DNA of 9,075 bases. It comes from Elusimicrobia bacterium RIFOXYB2_FULL_48_7 (lineage in GTDB: Bacteria; Elusimicrobiota; Endomicrobiia; CG1-02-37-114; XYA2-FULL-39-19). This document shows, in pieces, positions 1-7,500 of this stretch. The stretch spans positions 1 to 9,075 of the forward strand of contig MGVM01000073.1 in assembly GCA_001800495.1 (NCBI GenBank), read 5' to 3'. The position numbers and the translations under genes were made by a program. The first letter of the stretch is position 1, and every line of letters starts with the position of its first letter. Below the pieces are notes generated by a model. It did no database searches, was not told the DNA's origin, and was given only the letters and a program-made list of their open reading frames with translations.

Positions 1-1
1 A

Positions 2-712
2 GCCGGCGTTGGCTGCAACCTGGCGGATAAAGGCACCCCGCTGAGGCTTACCGGTGATTTAGCGATGATAGACGGGGGAATGAATCTCGGGCTGGGCTGC
101 GAGTATGCCATGAACGGCCTTGCTTTAAGATTGGGCGCGGCTAATTCTAATGCCGGCACAGCCCCGAGTTTTGGAATAGGGCTAAACCAGGGTAGTTTGC
201 TTATAGATCTAGGCATGAGCCTGAACGGAGATTTGGGCTCTACCATGAAGCTGTCATTGATAGGAAAGTTCGGCGCAACTGAAAGCCCGGGAAAGAAAAC
301 GGCAAACAAAAGAATCAAGTTTATGCCTTCGGCACCTTCGGCAAAAGATGGTATAAACCAACAGATTAAGGAAGCTGTAGCGGCAGGAGATTTTGATAGG
401 GCGATTATGTTGAGACAGAAGAGAGATCAGATGAAAAGCGGAGGAACTGGCTCAAATGCTTCGGGCAGTGATACAACAGAAATAGAGGCACTAAAGAAGG
501 AGAAGGCCGAGGCATTAGCCGTCAAGGATTTTGATAAAGTCATTATGTTGAAGAAGAAAATTGAAGAACTTGAAAAAAGCGGGGCCGGGGCTGTTGATAA
601 AGAAGCTCAAAAGAAACAATTGACAGAAGAGATGGACAAGGCCATGGCAGATAAAGACTACTCTAAGGCATCAGAGATTATGAAAAAGCTGGCAGCGTTG
701 GAAGGTAAATAG
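2..712 (+). CDS. PorV/PorQ-like outer-membrane beta-barrel protein with UVR-repeat tail (5' partial)
   Basis: The reading frame is open from the first bases of the window, so the gene starts upstream; the ATG at 65 is internal. The visible 236 residues begin with alternating Gly-rich and hydrophobic strands (AGVGCNL, LRLTGDLAM, NLGLGCEYAM, LALRLGA) and end the barrel with KLSLIGKFG near nt 245-274, the usual closing-strand pattern of PorV/PorQ (UPF0164-like) proteins. A Lys/Ser/Pro-rich linker follows, then a charged helical tail with three UVR-like units. The barrel should sit in the outer membrane and the tail probably faces the periplasm (inference). In type IX secretion PorV carries cargo by its C-terminal domain, but many PorV-like proteins in other phyla have no known role. 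The assignment rests on the C-terminal barrel pattern and on the clearer family N-terminus of the gene starting at 8916. The UVR tail is unusual for this family. Confidence 0.6.
   Translation, partial: AGVGCNLADKGTPLRLTGDLAMIDGGMNLGLGCEYAMNGLALRLGAANSNAGTAPSFGIGLNQGSLLIDLGMSLNGDLGSTMKLSLIGKFGATESPGKKTANKRIKFMPSAPSAKDGINQQIKEAVAAGDFDRAIMLRQKRDQMKSGGTGSNASGSDTTEIEALKKEKAEALAVKDFDKVIMLKKKIEELEKSGAGAVDKEAQKKQLTEEMDKAMADKDYSKASEIMKKLAALEGK
353..703 (+). repeat. Three UVR-like (UvrB/UvrC motif) helical repeats in the C-terminal tail
   Basis: Three related units of about 28-31 residues lie at nt 353-436, 482-574 and 611-703. Each has the pattern [I/L]xx[A/E]xxxxDFD[R/K]xIMLxxKxxxL; the third is more diverged (DYSKASEIMKKL). 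The core DFDRAIMLRQKRD of unit 1 and DFDKVIMLKKKIE of unit 2 are nearly the same, which suggests internal duplication. UVR motifs form helical hairpins used for protein contacts in UvrB, UvrC, McsA and ClpC. Here they probably serve as a protein-binding tail rather than in DNA repair. The match is by eye. Confidence 0.55.
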
Positions 713-734
713 CAGCTAGAAGAACTGGAGAAAT

Positions 735-762
735 ACAAAGGGAAAAACACAAAGGGAAAAAC
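735..762 (+). repeat. Perfect 14-bp tandem direct repeat (two copies)
   Basis: The 14-mer ACAAAGGGAAAAAC occurs at 735-748 and again, unchanged, at 749-762. It lies between the stop of the PorV-like gene (712) and the -35 box (765-770) of the regulator promoter. It could be a replication-slippage duplication, an upstream protein-binding site or an A-rich upstream element. Nothing in the sequence decides between these. Confidence 0.8.
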
Positions 763-780
763 CCTTGACTTTTAGCGTTT
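752..780 (+). terminator. Weak hairpin with T-rich tract, possible terminator of the upstream gene
   Basis: AAGGG (752-756) can pair with CCCTT (762-766) around an AAAAA loop, followed by GACTTTTAGCGTTTT. The 5-bp stem is short and the T run is broken, so it is at best a weak intrinsic terminator. Its right arm overlaps the -35 box, and the first copy of the 14-bp repeat offers an alternative left arm (738-742). Confidence 0.25.
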
Positions 781-792
781 TCATGTTATACT
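765..792 (+). promoter_or_regulatory. Sigma-70-type promoter of the regulator-deacetylase-GH5 operon
   Basis: The -35 box TTGACT (765-770) and -10 box TATACT (787-792) are separated by 16 nt, and each differs from consensus at one base. Transcription would start near 798-800, giving a leader of about 56 nt before the regulator ATG. It is the only strong promoter seen upstream of four tightly spaced genes, so it probably drives them all. The assignment is by consensus match only. Confidence 0.65.
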
Positions 793-824
793 TATAGTAG
801 GACAACTAGGATAACTGGTATAAC
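785..824 (+). promoter_or_regulatory. Candidate operator: three tandem 9-bp repeats plus inverted half-site over the -10 box
   Basis: Three consecutive 9-mers, TAGGACAAC (798-806), TAGGATAAC (807-815) and TGGTATAAC (816-824), start at the predicted transcription start. The last one contains GTATAAC (818-824), the exact inverse of GTTATAC (785-791), which overlaps the -10 box; the two are 33 bp apart. ACTGGTATA at 814-822 also resembles a half-site of the ACTGGT-type operators of some GntR/HutC regulators. The position fits repression of the promoter by the regulator encoded just downstream (inference). Confidence 0.5.
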
Positions 825-846
825 AGAGACGCCGTTTTCGTACACC

Positions 847-851
847 GGAGG
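847..851 (+). promoter_or_regulatory. Ribosome binding site with ambiguous start choice
   Basis: GGAGG is 4 nt before the ATG at 856 and 10 nt before a second in-frame ATG at 862. The first gap is short and the second slightly long, so either Met1 or Met3 of the regulator could be the true start. The difference is two residues and does not affect the DNA-binding domain. Confidence 0.6.
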
Positions 852-855
852 ATTT

Positions 856-1980
856 ATGAACATGGATTTAGGTAAAGTAGATTTCAGTAGTAACGTGCCG
901 CTTTACATACAAGTATCTGAAGTATTAAAGAGTAAAATTGAAAATAAAAATTTAGCCCTAGGCCAAAAACTGCCTTCCCAGGACGAACTGCATAGAATAT
1001 TTAATGTAAGCAAAGTTACTATAGGGGACGCTATTTCTATTCTTGTAAAAGAAGGGTACCTGGCTTCAAGGCCGACGCATGGTACATTGGTGATAAGTTC
1101 AAAACCTATAAACGCTGAAAATAAATTGAAAAACGGCATCTGCCTTGTATCCTGCGGTTATGCCAGAAAGGATTCGCGATATCCCGAAAGTTTTGGGCCT
1201 CTTGCTACGTTACCTGCTCAAAACCTGGTTTTCAGCATTGAAGAAGAAATAAAAGAGCTGGGAGGCCATCTTTTATTAACGGTTCTTAATGACAAAGGAT
1301 TTCGAATTAATGGGAAAGAAAACGATATTGCGGGAATGATTCTTATGGGCGATATCAAGCCGGAACAATTAAAAATTGCCAAAAAAACCAATAAACCTCT
1401 GGTTCTTCTCGGTGATGTGATTCAAAAAGGCAATACTGATTTCAAGGTTGATGTTGTATCAAACGACGATTTCCAGGCAGGTTATATGGCGGCAAAACAT
1501 CTCGTTGACCTGGGGCATAAAAGAATTGTTTATATTCATTATTTTAGCGGATACCGATGGGAAATCGATGCTCTTAACGGATATAAAACAGCGCTTAAAG
1601 AAGCGAACATTGATTTTGACAAAAGCCTCCAGATTGATTTGAAAGGTTCTCAAATAAATGATGGTTACGAAGCAATAAAGGATTTAATCAATAAGCAGGC
1701 GCATTTTTCGGCAATAGTCTTCAATGGCTCGCTCCTGGGTACCGGGGCAGTTAATGCTTTAAAGGAAAATGCCAGGAAGATTCCTGATGATGTAAGCGTT
1801 ATAAGCATAGGCAGCGCAGACCGGGAATTTACAACTGTTGACCTTAGTGACAGCGCCGAAACAGGAAAAATGCTTGTCGCCAGGTTGTTTGATAAAATAT
1901 GCGACCCGGACAGCAAACCTGAAAGGCTTGTTGTCCGACCAAAATTGATAGTTCGTTCTTCCACTGCAAAAATTATATAA
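856..1980 (+). CDS. GntR-family transcriptional regulator with LacI-type sugar-binding domain
   Basis: A 374-residue hybrid regulator of the AraR-like architecture. Residues about 14-80 form a GntR winged helix-turn-helix: PLYIQVSEVLKSKI, LGQKLPSQDEL, VSKVTIGDAIS, and the wing HGTLVI. Residues about 93-372 match the periplasmic-binding-protein-like effector domain of LacI/GalR regulators: DDFQAGYMAAKHL followed by LGHKRI (204-224), a GYKTAL helix (242-247), IPDDVSVISIG (309-319) and the typical end RPKLIVRSST (361-370). Such proteins bind a sugar and release or bind DNA as dimers. Here it heads its own operon, 11 nt before the deacetylase gene, with a repeat-containing operator candidate in its promoter, so autoregulated repression is likely. 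The recognition helix has TIGDA where most GntR proteins have TVR-A, so a usually conserved Arg is missing. The ligand is unknown; an oligosaccharide released by the GH5 enzyme is the obvious guess. Confidence 0.85.
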   Translation: MNMDLGKVDFSSNVPLYIQVSEVLKSKIENKNLALGQKLPSQDELHRIFNVSKVTIGDAISILVKEGYLASRPTHGTLVISSKPINAENKLKNGICLVSCGYARKDSRYPESFGPLATLPAQNLVFSIEEEIKELGGHLLLTVLNDKGFRINGKENDIAGMILMGDIKPEQLKIAKKTNKPLVLLGDVIQKGNTDFKVDVVSNDDFQAGYMAAKHLVDLGHKRIVYIHYFSGYRWEIDALNGYKTALKEANIDFDKSLQIDLKGSQINDGYEAIKDLINKQAHFSAIVFNGSLLGTGAVNALKENARKIPDDVSVISIGSADREFTTVDLSDSAETGKMLVARLFDKICDPDSKPERLVVRPKLIVRSSTAKII

Positions 1981-1991
1981 AAGGAGATAAA

Positions 1992-2750
1992 ATGAAAAAT
2001 TTAGTAATTAACAGCGATGACTTTGGGATGTGCCACAGTGTAAATATCGGGACCATCAAAGGTTTCAAAGAGGGCATTCTCACACAGACAACTATTATGG
2101 CCCCGTGCCCCTGGTTTGAAGAAGCCGCAAAATTGGCTGTAGAAACCGATATACCGTGCGGGGTTCACCTTACCTCTGCCTGCGAATGGAACTTTTACCG
2201 CTGGAAACCGTTGACAAACCATAAATCCATTGTCCAGGAGGATGGTTCTGCTTTCAGCACCATTGATGAATTAAAGAAAAAAGTCGACCTGAAAGAAATA
2301 GAAGACGAATACTGCAAACAGGTAGAGCTTGTTATGAAACGAGGTGTTAAGCCTTCGCATATAGATGCTCACATGGATTTGGTAGATGCCGGCGTGTTTG
2401 CAAACGTATGCAGAAAATACGGCCTAAAATCCCGCAGGCCTCTGGGCGATAAATACAAAGACTGCATGTTTCACTTTGATTCCTATAACGGCATATCTGC
2501 CAAACCGGCAAAAGAAAAAAGGGCCTGGCTTGAAAATCTCCTGAACAACATGCCTGAAGGAAATCATTTTGTTATGGTTCACTTGTCGGAGCCGAGTTCT
2601 GAAATGGAATCAATAACTTCGGATGCTATCCTCAAACCATGGGCGCAGGAGTACCGTGCCGATGACTATGAAATGCTGCTTGACCCGAAGTTTAAAAAAC
2701 TATGCGAAAAAAACAATATTAACCTTATTTCGCTAAGAGACTTGAAATAG
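1992..2750 (+). CDS. ChbG/YdjC-family carbohydrate deacetylase
   Basis: A 252-residue protein of normal length for the YdjC/ChbG (ChbG/HpnK) family, metal-dependent enzymes that remove acetyl groups from amino-sugar oligosaccharides such as diacetylchitobiose. The family marks are NSDDFGM (7-13), CGVHLTS (56-62) with His59, and PSHIDAHMD (121-129) with His127. Asp10, His59 and His127 fit the metal-binding triad, with Asp9 beside it as a likely catalytic residue. A late VMVHLSEP (194-201) also fits. There is no signal peptide, so it should act in the cytoplasm on imported sugars. The start is firm: AAGGAG directly follows the regulator's stop codon, 5 nt before the ATG, which suggests translational coupling. 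The substrate cannot be read from sequence; neighbours imply oligosaccharides from polysaccharide breakdown. It is not a NodB-type deacetylase. Confidence 0.85.
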   Translation: MKNLVINSDDFGMCHSVNIGTIKGFKEGILTQTTIMAPCPWFEEAAKLAVETDIPCGVHLTSACEWNFYRWKPLTNHKSIVQEDGSAFSTIDELKKKVDLKEIEDEYCKQVELVMKRGVKPSHIDAHMDLVDAGVFANVCRKYGLKSRRPLGDKYKDCMFHFDSYNGISAKPAKEKRAWLENLLNNMPEGNHFVMVHLSEPSSEMESITSDAILKPWAQEYRADDYEMLLDPKFKKLCEKNNINLISLRDLK

Positions 2751-2767
2751 AAGAATCGGGGGAATTA

Positions 2768-4558
2768 ATGTATAAATTTAAAACAGGACTAATTGGTTTG
2801 TTAATATTAACCGCTTTTATTGTTAAAGTAGATGCCGCGGACGATTATGCCTGGCTGCATGTTGACGGGAAGTACATCAGGAAATCACTTCTCTGCAATG
2901 ACCCGAATGGTATCTGGATGGGCTGCGGAGTTGCTCAAAGGAAAGAGCTGGGCTCAACGGTAGACCTGCAGGGTATGGCTAATTGGGTTTCTACCCACCC
3001 CGCAAATGTTGTCAGGCTCTCCTGCCAGAATATTGAAGAATGGACAAGCGGCCAGGCCTGGGTTCAGAATTACCTGGCTCCCGTTGTTGAGATGTACAAG
3101 CAAAAAAAGATTTATGTAATTATCGATTCGCATTACTATATGCATGATTCTGACGACTGGACCGGCAGCGTCCAGTGGGACGCCTACGCTGCTACCCCTT
3201 CAACCTGGTGCGCCAGGTGGCTTGCTGACTGGCAGTATGTAGCGAATTATTTCAAGGATGAGCCGTGGGTTGCTGGGTATGAGCTTTGTAATGAACCCGT
3301 TTTCAAGGATTCATGGGGGAATTTTAGCGATGAACCGCAGCACAGGGCTTTAGCCAGAAACAATTACAAGAAATGCATTGAATTGATCAGGCAGGTGGAT
3401 AAAAAACACATCCTCTTTGTAGGGAATCATATGTGGAGCCATGCGTTATACCATAAATCCTGCTGGGAAGACGATTTGCCTGCAAATGAGAAATATAAGC
3501 CTGACCCCGGCTATAACCAGGTTGTTTTTACCTTCCATGAATATACAAGATGCAGCGAGCTTTATATTATTAGCCCGGGTGAAGGGGCTATTGTGAATAA
3601 TGAATTAGGAAGAATTCAAAACACTTACAATGTTCCATTTATGTGTACAGAATTCGGACAAGACATGACTTGTATCAGCACTGCGCCAGTATGGGAAAAA
3701 CGGCGGTTCGAACAGGAACTCGTAGAAATGTGCTACGGGGAACCTAATTTCTGGCAGGGAGTCACCGCGATACCTGACCCTGCATACCCTTCAAGGGGGA
3801 CGCCTGCCGTGCATAGAGTTGGCTGGATGATATGGCGCATTTCAGGGGCAAGCTCTACCTGGGAAACTAAGACGAACTGGACCGACATCTGGACCTATGC
3901 GGCGCAGATTCAGGTTTCACCTAAACCGGAGTTAATAACTGACCCGACGCCTCCATCTGATATAAGCGTGGTCAGGGACGGCACAGGCACCGCGGACATT
4001 TCCGAGACTAATTCAACTACCCAGTTATCAGCGAACTGGAACTCCTCGACTGATGCCGAATCAGGTATTTCAAGATACTGGTATGCTGTCGGCACAACTT
4101 CCGGAAGTACCGATATTATCAACTGGACATCAAACGGTTCAGCCTCAAGCGTAACTTGTACAGGGCTTAATCTTTCAAACGGCCAGAAATATTATTTCCT
4201 CGTAAAAGCGCAAAACGGCTCTTTGCGTTACAACAATATTACAGCATCCAACGGGCAGACAGTAATTGTTTCTAACGGGACTAATCCTGTTTTTTACCCA
4301 AACCCCTTCAAAACGTCTGCCGGCATTCCGGCAAAATTCAAGCTGAACACCGCAGGAAGCGGGGAAGTAAATATTTACACAATCAGCGGCAGGCCGGTAA
4401 AAAAATTAACGGCATTACCGGGCGCCAGCACGGATATTATAACCTGGGACGGCACTAATAAAGCCGGCGAAAAAACAACAAACGGTATTTATCTATATAC
4501 AATAACGCAGGCCAACGGCGACAAAACTTCGGGAAAACTGATATTACAAAATAAATAA
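2768..4558 (+). CDS. Secreted GH5-type glycoside hydrolase (cellulase/mannanase-like) with FN3 and C-terminal sorting-like domain
   Basis: A 596-residue exported protein. Residues 1-23 are a signal peptide (Lys start, hydrophobic core, VDA cleavage site). Residues about 24-385 form a GH5-like TIM barrel with the retaining-hydrolase residues in order: Arg83 (VVRLS), His122 (IIDSHYY), Asn175-Glu176 (LCNEPV, acid/base), His257 and Tyr259 (FTFHEYT), Glu295 (CTEFG, nucleophile) and Trp356 (WMIWR). The catalytic set looks complete, so the enzyme should be active on a beta-linked glycan such as cellulose, mannan or a related glucan; the subfamily cannot be told. An FN3-like module (392-504) and a FlgD/type IX-like C-terminal domain (505-596) follow. 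The catalytic part carries 11 cysteines, many for a secreted GH5. A GGGGGA Shine-Dalgarno lies 4 nt before the ATG, and the gene follows the deacetylase by 17 nt, so it is in the operon. Confidence 0.85.
   Translation: MYKFKTGLIGLLILTAFIVKVDAADDYAWLHVDGKYIRKSLLCNDPNGIWMGCGVAQRKELGSTVDLQGMANWVSTHPANVVRLSCQNIEEWTSGQAWVQNYLAPVVEMYKQKKIYVIIDSHYYMHDSDDWTGSVQWDAYAATPSTWCARWLADWQYVANYFKDEPWVAGYELCNEPVFKDSWGNFSDEPQHRALARNNYKKCIELIRQVDKKHILFVGNHMWSHALYHKSCWEDDLPANEKYKPDPGYNQVVFTFHEYTRCSELYIISPGEGAIVNNELGRIQNTYNVPFMCTEFGQDMTCISTAPVWEKRRFEQELVEMCYGEPNFWQGVTAIPDPAYPSRGTPAVHRVGWMIWRISGASSTWETKTNWTDIWTYAAQIQVSPKPELITDPTPPSDISVVRDGTGTADISETNSTTQLSANWNSSTDAESGISRYWYAVGTTSGSTDIINWTSNGSASSVTCTGLNLSNGQKYYFLVKAQNGSLRYNNITASNGQTVIVSNGTNPVFYPNPFKTSAGIPAKFKLNTAGSGEVNIYTISGRPVKKLTALPGASTDIITWDGTNKAGEKTTNGIYLYTITQANGDKTSGKLILQNK
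3941..4279 (+). repeat. FN3-like module in the GH5 enzyme, related to the FN3 array of the next gene
   Basis: This 113-residue module begins DPTPPSD and carries VRDGTG, QLSANW, DAESGIS-YWYAVGTT and YYFLVKAQNG, the marks of the B-type repeats at 6342-8294. It is closest to the last of these (7965-8294): both share the ADIS segment, STTQLSANW and STDAESGIS[R/K]YWYA. It probably acts as a spacer or binding module between the catalytic barrel and the C-terminal domain. Confidence 0.75.
4280..4555 (+). other. C-terminal FlgD-Ig/type IX sorting-like domain of the GH5 enzyme
   Basis: About 92 residues with FYPNPF near the start, GEVNIYTISGRPVKKL, TWDGTNKAGEKT and NGIYLYTI, ending in SGKLILQNK. This is the FlgD Ig-like pattern (YPNPF...V.IY...G..V..L...WDG.n..G....GiYlY), which resembles type A sorting domains of type IX secretion cargo. 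The next gene ends in the same kind of domain. A role in export or surface attachment is an inference. Confidence 0.65.
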
Positions 4559-4561
4559 GCT

Positions 4562-4567
4562 GGAGGT
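4562..4567 (+). promoter_or_regulatory. Strong Shine-Dalgarno for the large FN3 protein
   Basis: GGAGGT is 7 nt before the ATG at 4575. It starts 4 nt after the GH5 stop codon (4556-4558) and fixes the start of the next gene. Confidence 0.8.
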
Positions 4568-4574
4568 ATTTAAG

Positions 4575-7500
4575 ATGAAAAAGTTAATTATTATGCTGGG
4601 TTGCCTGTTTTTATTGTTTCCGCCGGTAATTCATGCAAGCATTGAGTTTTACGACAATTTCAATGATTGGTCTGTACCTATAGGCAGTTGGACAACGGTA
4701 ACCATGCAGGCAGGGTGCACATACTATGCGACTTCAGAAACAAGCAAAGAAGGCGCTAAAAGCATGAAATTTACAGATGCAAGTGTAACCAATCAAAGCG
4801 TGTACCTGGCAAAATCCTTGACCCCGGCGTCAACATATTATGCGCGTTTTTATTTTTATATACCTAGCTGGGACGGGTTACCTAATCCCAACTATTTTTA
4901 CCTGTGCACTTTTAAGACTTCAGGCAGTACATACATACGGGTCAGCTTGGCTAACACAGTAAATTATTGTCTTACTGTCCAATGGACCGGATGGTACGGT
5001 GGTTCGATTAATTCGCCTGCGGCAAGCCCATTGTCTACTGGCACGTGGAATTGCCTGGAATTTCTGGCGCCGAATAATGTTAACGGCGGCCAGAGTACAA
5101 TGAAAATGTGGCTGAACGGGTCTCTTTTAGGTTCAAAAACAACTGATTACTACAGGGCAGGAACCTGGAATGAGTTAGACCTCGGTATTTATTCTATGAA
5201 CTATGCAACATGCACCCCTACTATTCTTTTTGACGAAGTTATAGTTTCGGATGTGTATATAGGCACTACAACAGTCGCAGACGGAGTGGCGCCAAGCCCG
5301 GTAACAGACCTTACAGCTGCGACAGGGCCAGCTGGAGGGCAGGTGGATCTAACCTGGACAAGCAGCGGTGATGACGGTATGTCCGGGCCTTTGACGAGCG
5401 GCAGCAGGTACGTGATTCAATATGCGTCCTATCCGGCAGTGGTTTGGAATGTAAACAATGCAGGCAATATAAATATCTCAACTTCAGGAGTGAACCCGCA
5501 GGACCGGCAGAAATGGACAGTTGGAAATTTACAAACAGACACCTCGTACTATTTTAGGATTTGGACCGGGGATGAAGCATTGAATTACCCGGAACTATCA
5601 AACGGAGCAACAATATATGTGCCGGATGGAGTAGCCCCGGCGCCGGTCCAGGTAGTAATTAATAACCTGGCGATTGCCGCCGCACCGGTCGGCGGAACGG
5701 ATAGCATCATTCTCTCATGGCTTTCACCCGGTGATGATAATCTCACAGGAAGCCTGGTAACCGGCTCTTCTTATTATATACAATATGCCACATATACCAG
5801 TGTAACCTGGGCCTATGCCAGCGCGCAAATAATCATTTCCACAGCCGGCCCTGCGCCCTATGCGCCGCAGGTTTGGGCTGTACCATCATTAACGCAGGAT
5901 ACGACCTACTATTTCCGGTTATGGACAGCGGATGATTCACAAAACTATTCAGGCCTATCTGACGGAGCAACTGCCTATGTAACAGATTACACCGCACCCG
6001 GCGCAATAACAGATTTAGCTGCAGCCACCGGCGCAGACAACAACTCAATAATTCTGACCTGGAGTTCACCCGGAGATGACGGCTGGACAGCTAAACCGCT
6101 GGATCCCGGCAGCATATACCGGATTCAATATGCGTCATACACATCAGTAAACTGGAGCACAACAGTAAATGAAGCGCATATAGTCCAATTTTCAACCAGC
6201 TCAGTAGCACTGGGAAACCAGGGAACCTATACAGCCAGGCTCTTGCTGGGCGGTGCTACATACTATTTCCGTATCTGGGCAAAAGACGAGGCGGGTTTCT
6301 GGTCAGCTGTCTCCAACGGCGCAACGAATTACGCATCACTGGATTTGACCCCGCCGGCCGCGCCGGCAAATGTCCGTGACGGCATCGGGACGGATACAAA
6401 TGTAACTTATTCAACATACACCTTATCAGCCAACTGGGACGTAGTAGTTGATACAGACAGCGGTATAGGCAAATACTGGTACGCGATAAGTTCAACAGCA
6501 GCCGGCGGCACGGAGTTTGTTGCCTGGACAGACAACTCATTGAGCACATCAGTAACCAGGGTAATAAATTTAACTACCAATGTTACATATTATTTTAGCG
6601 TAAAATCACAGTCAGTAGACGGTTCGTCAAGCTCGGCAAAGAATTCCGACGGCGCATTTTTATTGCCCGACCTGACGCCGCCAACCCTGCCTGATGCAGT
6701 ACGTGACGGAAATGTCAATATAGACCTGTCAACAACCACCTCTCTGACGCAATTATCAGCCAACTGGGACGTTGCGGCCGATACAGAAAGCGGAATAGCC
6801 AGATACCTGTATGCTGTAAGTGCAGCAACAGCCGGTGCTACAGAATTTGTCGGCTGGACAAACGCGGGCAATGTTCTTACAGTAACAGTCAGTACGCCGC
6901 TTGCATTTGGTGCAACCTATTATTTCACTGTAAAAGCGGAAAACAGTGCCGGCGGGCAAAGTACAGCCAGCAATTCAAACGGAATATGCGTAATAGACAT
7001 CACCGCGCCCGGCGCCACCGGGGCGGTCCGCGACGGCACAGGCACGGATGAAAGCATGACCCTTTCAAGTACAACACTTTCAGCAAACTGGGATGCCTCG
7101 GCTGATGCCGAGTCAGGCATAGCTAAATACATTTATGCGATAGGTACCTCAACCGGCGGCACAAACGTAAGGGGCTGGACAGACAATACCGCAACATCTG
7201 TGACAGCAACCGGTTTGACTCTCGCCGTAGGCTCGACCTATTATTTCAGCGTAAAAGCACAGAATGGACAAGGATTCTTTGGAAGCGTAACGAGTTCTAA
7301 CGGGCAGTATGTCAGCGGGGATGTAACACCGCCATCTGCACCGGCAGCCGTGCGTGACGGAACAGGCACAGATGTAAGTATGTCCTACTCAAGCCTACAA
7401 CTTTCGGCTAACTGGGACATATCGGTTGATACAGAAAGCGCTATAACCAAATATATGTACGCGATAGGCACAACGGCCGGAGGCATAGACTTAAGAAGCT

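Noticed and set aside
65..67. ATG at 65 as the start of the first gene
   Set aside because: The frame is open to the window edge, the upstream residues continue the barrel-strand pattern, and no Shine-Dalgarno precedes this ATG.
1665..1964. 99-codon open frame on the - strand inside the regulator gene
   Set aside because: It is fully opposite a well-supported LacI-type domain and its translation shows no recognisable protein character.
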